Positions 12,653-27,600 of a stretch of 64,000 nt of DNA are shown one piece after another. The DNA is taken from assembly GCA_914767715.1 (NCBI GenBank), contig OU612073.1, forward strand, positions 17,918,001 through 17,982,000. The letters run 5' to 3'. The notes beneath the pieces were generated by a model. It worked only from the letters and a program-made list of their open reading frames with translations, did no database searches and was not told the DNA's origin. Positions within the stretch are counted from its first letter, which is position 1. The number at the start of each line of letters is the position of its first letter. This stretch comes from Membranipora membranacea. Lineage: Eukaryota; Bryozoa; Gymnolaemata; Cheilostomatida; Membraniporidae. A program made the translations under genes and the position numbers.

Positions 12653-15600
12653 TTGAAGACAAACAATAACACGTCGTCGGATATGATAGAGGATTTAGAT
12701 AGCCCGATGTCTGGTCTGACTCGTGGTAAGCTAGACAGTACATCTCGGGAGTCGCGAGCCTCTGATAGCGGTATCAGTGCTGAATTCAGCTGCGACAGTA
12801 ACAATCTACCTTTATCTACTACTCAAAACGGCGTATCAGTATCTAACGTTAACACAGTGACCAGTAATAACACACACTGCAGTGATAGGCTCCCCAGTGG
12901 AGGCAGTGCTAGTGATACCAGTATCGGAGATATACACATTAACGGCGCTCATGGTAAGTCAGCTAACCTAAAGCCTAACAAGGGATTCACGCATTGGGCA
13001 GTCTGGCAGTGTCTAGTCAAATGTGGATGCTGTCAAAGGTCAGGGTGAACAATTACCCGCAATGTAATTAAATTTGCTCAGAAGGTTACGTGTGGAAGTT
13101 TGCTGCAACCCGACCTACAAGATAGTTGGAGCGCTTCTAAAGCCTTGTGACATGAAACGCAGCATTGTCATGTTAGGGTGGGTTGGTCTGTGTCGTAAGA
13201 CATTTCTCTATTGTCTCAATTTTACTGTGTAATCTTCAAAAGCTCTTTTCAGGGAAAGTTCTCTGGGTCACCTGTGGTTTAGTCATCATAAGGCAGATTG
13301 TAAATGGCAGAATATAAACAAAGCACTGGTAGAGGGAGGCATGTAGTGTTATTTTTAGAACAATCTCAGTTATATTTAGACAGAGAATATTTGTCACTTT
13401 GACCTCACTGTTGGTTTAGGAAGTGAATTTTACCCCCTTTCCATTGTGTGAGGATTTCCTTTCTTGACACTGTTATAGCTACTCTTATGTCTTTAGGGCT
13501 AAAATAAAGACATGATCTCATATTTATGACTATCTTATCTACGGTCTACGCAAAGCTGACACTAACCCCTGGCATGATTCCCAACCGTAGCATGTGATAA
13601 AACACTGGCTAGTAGTGCAAATGCACTCTTAGGATCCTGTTGTGTAATATATTCACCCTTCTACCTCTACATAACACCATCTGATCAGAAATTCAATGTC
13701 CGTATTATCGGCAGCTGAAATCTGCTGCTCTGCTGATTTCATAATGTCCGTCTGTGGCTGAAATATGTACTCATTACCACTGACGACATCACAGAGTAAC
13801 TTTCTCTGTGATGTCATCATGTCACAGAGTGCTCTTGGCTGATGCCCATGTAATGAGCGTCCGGTCTATGCTACCGTTATAGCATACATGACAAGTTGGC
13901 TGGGCTCCATATCTGGTGGTGCATCACCATGCGGGCTGGGTTGGTCTGGGGACCCTAAAAGTGGGGTGGTTAAAGGGTCATCTGGTCTCATAGGGTAATC
14001 GGTCCAAATATCTGGTGTTACCCTATGATATAGGGTAACTTGTCATGCTGCGTTATAGTATGGGACTTTCCCTATCAATGTTACAGTGGCACAACTTTCT
14101 TTGCCAGGACTGGTGCCCTGATGTGTGATTATTATCTTAATCTATCAGAATCAGGAGATCTTATATAAATGGCTTGAATGTCGTGTTTCACGACAAGCAG
14201 GTTGTACTGGTGAAAATACTCAACTAACTATTATGTATTATGTTTGTTTGTTGGCTTGTTTTATCACTAGATTATAACTGTTTTATTTTACAGATGCCAG
14301 TTTAGAAGCAGCCACTATAGATCTACATATAACAGAGACAGAGGATGATGTAGACACGCCTTATTATACACCAGAACAAGTAGAGTCTGATAACCTGACT
14401 CTGCCCAACTCTAGAGCTGCTAGTCTCAGTCCCAGACATGAGGATAGGGGTAATAGCGGGAGGTACAGCACGCTCTCCTCACTCACAGGTAAGCCTAAGG
14501 CTACAGCTGTACTGTCCTTATCGTATATTCTGAGTGATGAGACAGTGCTATTATGGCAGTTATCGGTACGCAGTGCATTCAGGTTCTGACGATGGGACCT
14601 AGGTGGTGCTAGGGATGGAGTCTTGCACATGCTCAAAAGTAGAAAGTACCAAGTTCACATCATGAGTTAGATCGAGAACAAAACCATTTTAGCTGCTCAT
14701 AATCTGCGAGTTGAACGGTAGACTTCACCTGTCCTGATTGCAGGCTTGTTGTTACGTCATACTTCATGATCACATGAGCCCATAAGGGGAACTCCTATCT
14801 GAAATCTCTAAACTTTTCCTGCTAGGTGATGCAGATCAATATTTCCACACTTTTTATCTTTATTTTTCCTCAACCGAACGTGATGATAATATAATTGAAG
14901 TTATTTATAAGCTTTTGTGTCTGTATTGTATAACATGTAATATGACTAATAGGCACTTGATGTAATGAGTTAGCGCCTTGATTTACTTCCTTGTAAAGGT
15001 AAACCCAGCCCTTTAGATATGGGAAATTCCATCAAGACTCCGATTTAATCTGATCGCTATGTGGCGTAGGTCGGCAGTAAGATTGACATCCTGGGATTAC
15101 CTTGGTCCTTAATTTGTGATAACATACCTCTTGATTCTTGACCTTACTTGAGCTGGTCTATTTGGCGCTTGGAGACGTTTGTTTACCTTGACTAATCAGC
15201 TTTAAGTGAAGTAACTTGACAGCGTTGGTCACACTTCTAGATATCGCTCAGTGGTAAGGATCTATTTGTTATGTTTAGCACTGCTGGGTATCCATTTGCC
15301 TGGGATTCAGGACAATAATGGTAAAGGTATCCTTCATTGCAAACTTCTTAGTGGTAAAGAAATTATACTGATACGATGTGATCTTACTGGGTATCTCATA
15401 TAAAGCACTGTAGTAGCGAACACCATCATGTGTGGACTCAATAATATGCGGGGTGTACACTCTACTCAAATCAATCCTCTGAAGACCGCTGAAACTGAGT
15501 TATAAAGTCTGAATTTAAAGTGGAATACACCGTAGTGTTGAAGGAAAGAGGTGGATGTAAGTCGCTGTAATGGTAATCTTCACATGATGTATGATTTTAC

Positions 15601-18600
15601 ATTCATCTTGTCTGTTTCTATTAGCCCCGCCTCCTTCTATGATAGACGGTAGCTCAGCACAACCGAGCGGACCTAGTTCTGCAGACTTATCTCCGTATTA
15701 TCCGGAGTCTGACAGCGCGTTTGGTTTCGGCGTCGTCAGTAATATACTCGAGAGACTAATGAGCGACCAGCTAAAGAGAGATAGTCACTGGGAACCCTCA
15801 GGACGATACAACATGGCCGCCGGACACCGGCGATCGCTTGTGCATGTAAGTCAAACTGTTGTCTGACAGAGTTATTCCAGCACCATAATAATTATTATGA
15901 CCATTGGATGGAATGACATCAACAGAAGCACATTAGGAATGACTCTTGGGCGTAATATATAAATTTTTTGAATGATTCAGTTTTTTAGTAAGTCTATAAC
16001 TTTGAAGTATCATAACTATTTTGTTTCCAAAACTATTTGCAGATATCATAGTTTTGATAGAATGTGCTCAGACTGCCAATTTAGGGTTTACGCAATCAGT
16101 CAACGTCAACTTTGAATAGTTATCAAGATCACTTTTTGTCCTACTTTTGAGTCGAAAGGAGGCTTGCTCTAAGATTAGTTATATTCTAAAGGTTTGACAT
16201 CCTTACTGAATCAAGATTCACAAATTGTGGTGTCTAAACTTTGCAGAAACTCAAGAATCTCACTCAGGTAATCTATCTCTATGTTTTTGAATCTTAGCTC
16301 CTGGATGATTTCTTATTTACCGGACATGTTTTGAATTGTTTGATGATACCCAACACCAAATAAGAAGTGATGGTGGTAGAGCCACCTCTTTGGTAGATCT
16401 AGCCTGAGAGCTCCGACATCAAATTGGGTGCAGTGAGCCGCACCCTGTTCACCTGATTTGGTGTCTGTGAACTTGGATATTTCTAGAACCACCCTCAGCG
16501 ATACCTCAAGTTATCCGATTGAGTTGAAAAGAATTTGTTAGAGACTTGCATGGTGTGAACTTAACCGGTGTGGGCCTTTGGGGCTTACAAGCAGTATAGT
16601 CTTCCTGCAGTCAGGTATCACACTGTGGTAAATTATACTGCTTCTGTTCCCCAGAGGTCTTGATTGATGATTCTAAGTTATGTGTACTGTTGATGACATG
16701 ACTTGTACCAAGATGTAACGAACACTATGATGTTTGCGTGTTTAATTTTTACTCCACATTTAGACTGAGAGTGATTTTCAGTGACTCTAAAAAAAGTTAA
16801 TCAATTGTTTGTTGTTTACTGTTGATACATTGCTCTCAGCTGTTGATCTGTGGCCCATAGTGGATGATACTGATCAAATGATTGGGCTGATGACATCAGA
16901 GCGTGAGGATATCCATACGAATTGTGATTCAGTCTCTAGGATATACAAGCTTTATGATGTCATCACTCTAAATTTGATTATCTGCTAGCCCAGTGAAGGG
17001 GATTTCACTAAAACATTGGCTACAAAAAATGGCTATTTCATCGGTGATAAGTTTTCCAAGCCTTGTGAGAGCAAACAGGTTCTGTTGAAATTCTTGCTCA
17101 GACTAAAAATTCGGTGTGGATGTTATTGTACCATTGGACTTTCTAGCTCTCTTTGTGGGATTTCTGTTGTTGCTCCAACTAATTATATTACTAAAAAGTA
17201 ATGGAACATATCAATGTTGTGGGGCATTTCTCTAGACTTCAACTTTAAATAGGATGATGATGTTTGTTGATACGCATCCGATGATGCTAACAGATCAAGA
17301 GCAGAGCAGTCACAAGGAATTTGGGTGTCGGAAATCAGTCTCGGTTTCTTCATATAACCTCAGAGCTAGTGGTACCCCCATTCTCTTGACTCGTTGATGG
17401 CCCTCTCAGAGCGAGCTCTCTGCCCGCACCCTTAGCCTCCTATTTCAAGTTCGGCATTTATGAATGCATGAGTGTTATGGATCCTATGTTTTTGCATGTT
17501 CTTGACATCCCTAGACCCCCTCCTAGGCTAGTTTAAAGTTTGTCCTTTCAATAAAAGCCTATTTGCCTAAACGTTGACTAAATCAAGGGAGTGTGTTCAA
17601 TCAAGTAATTGGAGATTGGTAGCTAGTTTGACCGCAATTTATGTTTTAAAACTTTTAAACGTTTTATTTGAGATCAATATCCTAAACCTTGCTTAATGAT
17701 AGTTGGGAATCAAAAGTTCACTAAGTACAGTTAGAACAGTTAACATGTCACTAGCCTAGGCTAATTTACACCTAACCTGGATCAGACATTGTCTAGTAGT
17801 GGTATATAAAGTGTACAGTTAGCACTTCATTATCGTGTTTTCAGACTGCCCAGTTTTTTTTTACTGATTCTTGGCCATTACCTTTTTGCTGTTTGACAGG
17901 TAAACTATCTGACTACTGTATTTGATTTCAATGTTGTGCAGTGTTTAAAGCTGTTGCATATAACACTCCAGTTTGTTTTATATAACTTTGGGTGCTTCAT
18001 TCTGGTCATCATCTTACCGGACTTTTTGGATACATGTAGGTTTGTCTTAGAATGATGGTGCCTGAATAACATGCAGTTCAGGCCTAAAAGCTCCAGGGAG
18101 AATTAATCTATTCATGTATAGTACCTTTGAATTATCTCCCGGGAATTTCCGAGCACTGCATCATAGCTCACTCATTAAAAACAGGCTCGGCTCTCACGTT
18201 TTAGGAGGTAGCATCTACCTCCCTCTTGTTTCTTGTTTGTCAGGAACTTGATATTTATTCCTGGTGTTTTGTAGATGGAGGATGATATTGGTAAGACAAT
18301 GAATAAGAGACACAAAGCTAGAGAGGACGCTCGTAGAGTTCTCGAGTTATTCCTGGAGGCTAGTCTCACAGCAGATCCAGAGTACAAGCCCTCCGGACAC
18401 TACAGCCTCGCGCAGAGCAAGAAACATCAAACTGTAAGTCTACAATAAATACCCTATAAACGTTATGATTGTTGTAGTTCTCCTTAGCATCGCATCAGAC
18501 CACTTTCAGTGAAATAAGGCAAGTCTACCTTTTTGATACAAGTGTCGTTAGTGCACGCCTTTTGGGGTGGTGGATTGCTGTAGAGTCATATAAAGCATGT

Positions 18601-21600
18601 CTTATGGCCACAGCAGCTACCTCAGATAACCTGTGCCACCAGATCAGTGAAACAGGGAGGGTGAACGAAGACATGAAATGCAAGCTTGCAATAGGTTCAT
18701 AATTATACAGTAGGAAAACTCTAGCGTACAACTTTGATGAGTTGTGCAGGCGGCAAAGGGAAATGTCAATATACACCCCAATTTATAATGTTGTTCGCCC
18801 GCACAGCCACTTAGACCTAGGGTCAACTACCCAATATGACTGTGAAAGCTTCTGGTCGATTTCCCTGCAAGTATTATCTTTATTAGATAACTGGGCTGTT
18901 GGACATTCAGAATGACTGTACTTAGTAGTATATAATACAAGATTGGTTTGGTATCTTTGAACACAATTTGCATACTGGCTGTATCTAGTCTGATGCTAAG
19001 TACGTTATTGAGACTGACCCTTAAAGGCAAATCGAAGTGAAATGTACACAATCATACCAGAGAATTGACCCTACATGACTGAGAAGAGCAAATAGATTGT
19101 GTCTATTTATGATGATGTTTATTTACATTCAAATTCCACTAAGTAAAAATTCTTCTTATTACAAACAATAAGGGAAAAAATTAAATTCTAAAAGCTGTGA
19201 AATTTATACACGAACAAACGCATCCTAGATATTCTTCCCAAGCACATGCTGTAATCGAGAAACTCACCATGCTGTAATGTTTTGTCTCAATAATGACTAA
19301 AAGTATTCAATTTTTCCTTTTTTATAGTCGGTGAGAGATAAACAGGCTAAGTTTGATTTCACATCAGACTCTTCATCACCTCCAGTACCTCTACAGCCTT
19401 TATCACCAGTGATAATCACCCTACCTCACCCGCCGTCCGCCCGCTCATCTTCTATAAACACTATCTCAGCAGCAGGGGTTCTCCCCAGAACTCGCCCGCT
19501 ATCGCCCATAGAGTCTGCGGCTGAGCGCAGCAGTGACTTATCAGGACTACACACCAGTATACATGATAGGAGTAGTGATTATGTCAATCATCAGAGAGAT
19601 AGTTACTATAACGCTCTGTATGATGATACAACTCACTATTCATACGATGATGGGTGCTTTTCAGCTGTAAGTTGTCCTACCTTGTAAATGTTTTTTGTTT
19701 TTCCAAAACAGTAGCAACTTATAACCAGTTAGTGCAATCTTTGAGGATGTTTGGCAATTTTTTAGATCTTAAATCAAATTCAAAAGATATGCCCATTTCA
19801 AATATACTCTCCTAACAGAATTATTCTACAGAGGGTGATGCAACTTCCCTTGACTCGCTGATGGGGGTTGACCAGTTTGCTGTATGTGATCAGTCTCCGG
19901 CAATGATGAAAGGATAGCGAATATGGCTGATTGGGCATGAGGATGTATTTGTTTGAAAAGTTCTTTTCCCTATCTATGAATTTTGATTCTGAAACTTAAA
20001 TGCTTCCCCCATTACAGATAACAGAGGAAATACCATCACATGTCGGACTTGGGGGAGCTGAGGTGGCCACCCCGGAATCCCTGGGGAAAACTACAGACGA
20101 TTCCCCAATATCTCTTATTGCACTGGGTGATTCTAAAGAGACTACTTTTGGCTCTCATGACAAGATTGTAAGTAAAATGAAACTTAATTCTAAATTAAAA
20201 ATGGAAGTTTTATTTGTGTATTTCCTGTTTGGAAATTGAAATAATTCAGATTAATTTTGTTTATAGGTGCCTGATTTCAGATAAATAGATAAATGCAATT
20301 ACTAATGCACAAAATCTAAACTGATTGGTGGTTTGCTCTCCCAATCAAGTTTTAAGACTTTAGCAAGCCTTATCTTAGATTGCCCACCATAACAATACAA
20401 CTTTAGCATGGAACTCCCTGAAAAACTCTTTTATTTTATCACTCTTGGTATTCAGTCAGTCAGGAATCTCCTTAACATGGCTATGCCTCTTACCTATATT
20501 TTATGGCCACAGAAACAGACAGAAGTAGAGAGGACAGCAGATGGTGATATACATATACACACTCATACAGAGATCTCTAGACCATTGAGCTCTAGTACCT
20601 CCCTATCATCTATACTAGATGATGGTGGACAACCAAGTGTGGATATCAGAAACAGAAAGAAGAAAAGCTTCTTCACGGTTAGTGCTTGCTTTTAATGGTT
20701 GTAATACTTAATGTCTGGACTATTTGGAAATCAATCCACAATGGGAACAATGCCTAAAGCCACACCCTAATGTAAGAATTAAGCTTCAAGGTTTTTTATG
20801 GCTTAGCTTTTCTCAGTCTTTGGTCATACATAGTGTGGTAGTAGTAGTAGACAATTTTCTGTGTAAAAAGCATGATAACATCAATGTTACACCGGTCTTA
20901 TGTGAAGGAGACTGTTTGTTTCCAAATTTACGAAAGTCTCAATCGTGAAATATGAAATTAATTACAGAAAGCGTCTGAGCGGTTGAGACATGCCTTACAC
21001 AGAGTACAGCGGTCAGATAGTAAGAGTGAGACAGAGCTGGAAAAGTACTCAGTTAAACCTCGACCTCGTAAACTAAAGAAGAAGAAAAAAGTCAACGTAC
21101 CTCTCGGAGGGAGCAGCCGGAGGAAATCTCCCATCGAGAATAAGACTACTGACTGGAAGGTGCTACAAACACATAAACATCAGTTCCAGTGAGTGAAACG
21201 AGTTACAGAACAACTTTAGTCCTCCATTCAAAATTGACAACAACCAAACAACAACCAATCAATAAGGCTTTTTTTATAACATACTCCACGCTCTATTAGT
21301 TTCATTGCGTCCAATGATGGATGCGCCATGCCCAATGATACGCATTTTAACTTTGAATTCTTATGTATAGGTTGGATTTGGTGATTACACATCACATTGA
21401 TATGTAAGTGGAGATAAATAGATTCACACAACACATTTCTGAATCTGTTAAGTCTCACTGACTAAAATGACCAATGATATACCTTACAGGAAGGAAGTGT
21501 TCAGTGAGATTACAAATTTTCTATTTCAACTTTGTTTCTAATCATATATCAAATTAACTTATCCAAATCCCACAATGAATGAATAATGTCGATTTTTCAA

Positions 21601-24600
21601 AAAAACTAAAATTTGCACATCTAAATTAATTAATTAATTAATTTCTGTGTATACTTCTCTCCTGTAAGTGGATATCTATAATAATTCGTGTGTCCCGTAC
21701 CTCTATGTAGGTCACGTTGAGTGAGTGGTGTGTTTCATCAATGTTGTAGATTAAAGGGAAATGCTCATGTAGATGGTGCTGCTAAACATGGTCTCAATGC
21801 CGACATCTGGAGGTAATCAACATCAGATAGTAATGTTTTATAAAGTGATGATTCTTAGGTTGCAAGCTATTCTGCTTTTGGTCCTCTGTCAGTGTCCCTG
21901 TTACACGTGTAAAAGAGTGCTGCCTTGAACTTTATGCTTCCAGTTTGCTGTTCAACATGTGGCAATACTCGTTCAATTGAAAACTGTGCATTTGGAGTTG
22001 TCCCATTCATATCAAGGGGCCACAACTCAAAATTTGCTCAAATTTGTTTTTATGACATTTCGGTACAAATACAAATTTGTTGTGATTGTAGAGAGGGTGA
22101 ATGTGATGGTGTTAAGGATGGTATAGTCAGTAAAGGTAAGGCTTCTACCCTACCCATCAAATCTGCATCTGATCAGAAACACAAAGACAAGGCTAAAGAG
22201 AAAAAAGACAAAGAGATGAAGGTGGGTTTGATTTTATGCCATAATAATGGTTAATTTCATGTGAAAAATAACACTGTATTAATGAGAACAGACCTTGTTA
22301 TCCTGCAGAATCATGGGACCTTATCCCGTAAAAACATAACAGGGCTTGGCGATTGATTCGCTTGCAGTCTGGAAGACCTTGGATCAAAGTAGATCAATGT
22401 AGATGGTCAGTTTGTACATTGAATGTAAATTTGTACCCCTATTCGTGGTATACTCGTTCTGATCACTGAGGAGCCTCTTATATAAGTGAAGGATCTTGTT
22501 TTAGGAATTAATCGAGCAAGCTAAGAAGAATAGAAAAGCCGACCGATCTGAATCGGGGAGATCTAGCGAGTCTCTGTTTAAAAGATTCAGCACTAAAATC
22601 AATAATAGAATAGACAGTCCTGGTGCTACTAAAAGGTAAGTTACTCATTCAAATCATTACTCATACCAATCTTACCTTCAAGTCACCTTGTAACTAGAAA
22701 CAATTTTTCCATTCTTTCAATGCGAATATTTGTTTATGAACTAACTCCCACCTTCACTTCAGTGATAGATAGCATAGCTGCGAATGAAATGAATATCGCG
22801 GATCAAAATTATATTAATTTACATATATGATTGCCTGTATTTTTTATTTTGTTGCGACTGTGCTACAGGATTTGCAGCTTTTGTTGTACATTGTATATTT
22901 CAGTGATAGAAAGAATTCATTTAGCTTTAACTCATTGATACGCCGTCCTAAGAAGAAATCTAGTCAAGAGGCAGCAGATTCACGCTCACCTACACCTCTA
23001 CAGCACCCAACTACCAGTGCATCCAGTGAATCCAAACATTTCAGGTGAGACATTTGAATACCGGAATTAGTTAGTTTGTTTTTCTATTGCAGTTATCAAG
23101 CTTATCACCTGATTGAACAAATAATTGTCTTACTGCTATTTTTCTACAACATTTGGTTAATTGGATTAGGTTCAGTAACGACCAATTGCTCCCACTGGCC
23201 AAATGCCTCAATCTCGCACTTTGGCAAAATAAATGAAATAATGAGAAATGTGATTTTGTACTGTCAAATTGATATATACTAATAAAAAGGCTGGCGATTG
23301 GCTAGAAGGGTTTGCTTTCTCAGGCATTGAAATTCTAGTAAGGCCGTCTCCCTGTCTTCTACTCTATTTGTAACGAAATGTTTTCTTACCTTTCCAGTGA
23401 TGAGAAGCTTACCTCGGGCTCGCTGAATGCCGACACACTACAGCTACCCGAGAGTCAGCAGAGATCAAAGTCTGCTGAGGAGTTACCCTCACCTAGAACT
23501 GGGGGAGACAACTCGAGTACAACAGCAGCTAAGAAATCATTTCCTCCACGATTAGCGCCTCAACATTCCAGATCCAGATCAGCTCAAGACTCAACTGCAA
23601 CCTCAGAACTTAATGGTAAAATTAATTTTTTTCATGTCGACCTTAAGAAACCAACAGTGTGTGATTTACTGATATAGAGCACGCATAACTGATAATTTGA
23701 TACTTTTAAAGCTTGCTTTAATGTAATCTGATTTTGAATTTTATAGGTTTTGAGACTGGTAGAATTTCACCAGTTAAGCTGAGATCCAGTGCTAGAAGGG
23801 CTACTGTAGATTCACCAGGTGCTGAGGCTAAGAGAAGGGTAAGCAATAACACTTCATAATAACATAAAGTAATGACATTGTGACATGGCTACCCTCTGGC
23901 TTAGCAATCACTGTGATCTCAATAATTGTTGGGTGACTTGTCAGCTCCATGTCTTGTCTAATTAATAATTCCTAGAGTGCTACAGCAAGTTAAGAAATAG
24001 ATTTCCTTGCTTGAATTTAAACTATAAATACTGCTTTTTTATAGCACTATGTCCCCAGAAGCAGCCCTACCAAGTTACACACCTCAGGACCATATAGACC
24101 TCAGGCACCTCGACGACACACCACACAGGTGGAGCAGAGTGATGTTACTAAGGCTACAGGTTATGTGAATGTTATAAGCTCAGCCGGTGTGAGGAAACCG
24201 ACCCCGTCACGAGGGGGCAGGCGATCTCAGGAAGGCAGACCAATGTCCCCTGCCGGTAAGATAATCACTAGCTGGCTGTTCATTACTAATTTTGAAAAAT
24301 TCATTTTAGGAGACTCTTTCTATAACTATTTGTTCAGTGGTTGGTTTAAAAGAGGAAACATCACCCAACAAAAATGAAACAAGCTCCGAAGAAAATCACT
24401 CTTATATTTTCGAATTGGCGGCACGTAATAAAGCGTAATATAAAGTCCTTCAAGAAGTCATTAAAATTGAATATTTGTTGTTGTCTGGATGGTTCCATCA
24501 AGAAGAATCACTCTACTGAGAAACAGTCTTTTGATTCCACTTCCATTATTTATATAGTTGAGTATCCTTATATATGAATGATGATGGGCTTAAATTATTT

Positions 24601-27600
24601 TATTGTGCTAATATTCGATCTGTTTTAACATATGGCTCTCAAGTTTTTTATTCACAATTATCAGATTCTATGCAAGCGAAACTTGAGAAAGTGCAAGAAA
24701 CAGCCACCAAAATTATTTTACCGTGCTTAGATTACCAGAACAGGCTGACCGTTTTAGATTTGTACACACTAGACTCTTTTATCAAGAAACTATCTGCATA
24801 CCATTTTCTAAAGATTTCTGGAGATGACAAACATCCACTTTTTAGTAGAGTAAATTTTAATCTGGAGAAACGATCCTCTCGCCTAAATACGAAGTATAGA
24901 CCACCTAGATGTTGCACTGTGAAGCGAAACAACAGCTTTTTTCCATTTTTTATGCATCTCAAACAATTTTTCATTTTTATCATCCTGAAATATTTCTCAC
25001 TATGATACAGAATATGAAATAAAATACATACATACATATAAAATGTTTGTTTATTGGTTTGTTTTCATCTTCTAGGTCCTCCTATATTTGAGATATCACC
25101 TGCTGGAGCACCGATGCGGCGTGTATCAAGGGATGGATTAGACCTGCCCCTGTCTGTGGAGGGTAATGTTACCAGAACTCAGTCTATGAGCACCAGGAAT
25201 GGTGGACACAAAGTTATCAGGACTGTTACCAGTATGGATGAAATGGTCAAACTCAGTAAGTCGCTATTCTTATTTCAAGATTTAAAATATTTATTTGAGA
25301 ATGTTCTAGTTGTGCTGAGTTGATTCTCTGGCGAAAGTTGAACATCTAATCGGCAGAGAGAGGATGTTGAACAAATTCTCATGATGGCTGTTTAGACTTT
25401 CATGACATTTCACTGCATTGAATACACTTAAAGTTGGCATTGTTTTGAGTCGCCTCTCGAGCGAGTGAAGTATTCATCTGTCTTATTCTTACAGTGCCAG
25501 GTAAGAGAGCTCGACGGACGACCTCCGAAGTGGAGACAGACTCTGAGATTGAGCAGCTGATAAAGATACCAGCTGTACAGAGGAGTCAGTCACAGAGGGA
25601 CCTCATCTATGGTTATGTAAGTGTGTCAAGGTCATTTAGACACTGTACACTGTTTGTATACAAACTTAGGGTCATAAAGTTTATATTTGTAACTCTTCTC
25701 ACTTGATTTGTAATACTCAGGCTGCAACATTGATGAAGTTTTATCTATCCTCCTATTTGTCTGCAGATAGCGGCTAAGATGGTACGTATGGTACGCCACA
25801 TGGAGGAGAGCGGAGACGACGGGGGAATCAGCAGTGCATTCAACACCCCAATGGAGGAGATGGTAGGGGGTATATACCCTGCTGGATCCGCTCCTAGTTC
25901 AACCAGTCACAGGACGTCAAGCCTGGGGAGGAACTCCTCTTCCCTTTCCTCTAAGACTACCAGCTCCACTTCACCTCATGGCTCACTCAGGGAGGGTCGA
26001 TCTGCGGCAAGTCCTCGAGTAGTGGCGAGTCCTCGATCGGCAGCGAGTCCTCCACCGCCTGCAATGTCGCCAGCTGGTAGGTTCATAGATACATAACATA
26101 TCATATGATTAATTTTGAAAAATAAAGCTGTCCAACGTGTTTTAAGAATGACACGGTCATTTGCATGTTTTTTTCTTTTCGGAGATGTTTATGACGGTAC
26201 AAATAGATACCGTGTTTAATTTTTTTGAGTTCATTGGTTACATAGTTATATTATTAATCACTTATTGAACACAGTTGCAATGGCTGACATCATGGAGACA
26301 TCAGGTGCTGACGGAGGTGATGGTGCAGAAGGAGCAGTCGGAGCAATACCTAAGATTAAACCTACAAGTGTCTCTGAGCTCGGTCAGGTGTTACGAGACA
26401 AGGGAGATAATATACAAGCTTATAATCCGAATCTCAGTGTAAGTGTCATGATGAAATCATGATATCTGTCTGGTGGCTTTGCCAGCCTTAAACTATTTAT
26501 ATTGGCTGGCGTTTCGCCATGTTTCTTAGGCCTTCTCTCAGCTTGATCTTACCGAACACCATCATGACAGGTGAAATTCATCGCTAGTCTTAGTCTATAA
26601 TATTCTCTGCTTTGCATAGTTTAGTTAAGATCAACATCAATTAAATAAGAGCTGGGGCCTTAAGCAGAGAGTTAGGGACAAAGCTCCCGGTCACTCCAGG
26701 GAGTTTGGGAGTTTGTCCAAAACTCCCTGGTCACTCCCTGTTTTAATGAGGAATTGCCCGCTCCCAATATAGGTCTTGGCAAGTGGGCACCACCCTCCAT
26801 AAATACAAAAAATAATTATCGATAAACGTACACAGCAGTTGATATCCTTCCATTTCCATTTCTTATTCAAGTTAAACCCATTACAGAAAATATTCAACCT
26901 GGCATCAAAGGTAATCAAAACAGAAACTAACAATACTCCAAACCATCATACAGCCCAGGCTTAGCCGAATCCCTGCCTCAGCTACAGGACTGAAACATTA
27001 CCCATTGATTGCACATGTGTCATTATCATTTTACTCCATCAATATCTGCCATTTGTTGTCATGAATATTGTCCCAATATTTTGAGATCTTGGGACAATCA
27101 CTTTTGAAAAGAATTGCAGACATTGATGGCCAACACACATATCTCTTCCTGTGTATCTTGTTTCTCACTCTTTCATATTTTCCTGCTGTTGTAATGTAGT
27201 GAAGATTGCAGTTTGACAGTCATCAGTGTTAAAATCAGGGTCTACAGTATTAATAAACAAGGCTGGGATTGGTATCACAGTAGTAATACCACCACAAATT
27301 ATATTTTATTTTGTACACCAGAATAAATGGAGAGTATCAGGGACAGAGATGTGAAGATTTCACAGAGCATGTTTCTGGTATTGGCGATAACTTGGGCTTC
27401 GATCATAATTGCAAAGGCCGAGCTGTGACGCTGCCATTGTGGTTTTGTGCGGCTGTGGTTGATGTAGAATTCTGTGTTTCTTTTTCAGGCAATGTTTGGT
27501 AATATGATGATGCAGAATCTCGGCTCATATGAGGGATTTTCTCAGGCTGTAGAGAACGTCAGCGGTCGTAACGACTGGGGCTACACTCAGAAGATCGCCG

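Noticed and set aside
1797-12653. Direct splice from the 1.1-1.8 kb exon to the exon at 12,653
   Set aside because: The phase (two bases left over) would read TGA immediately after the junction.
12333-12743. 136-codon minus-strand frame
   Set aside because: It overlaps the first supported exon of the Bcl-2-domain gene on the other strand and shows no domain.
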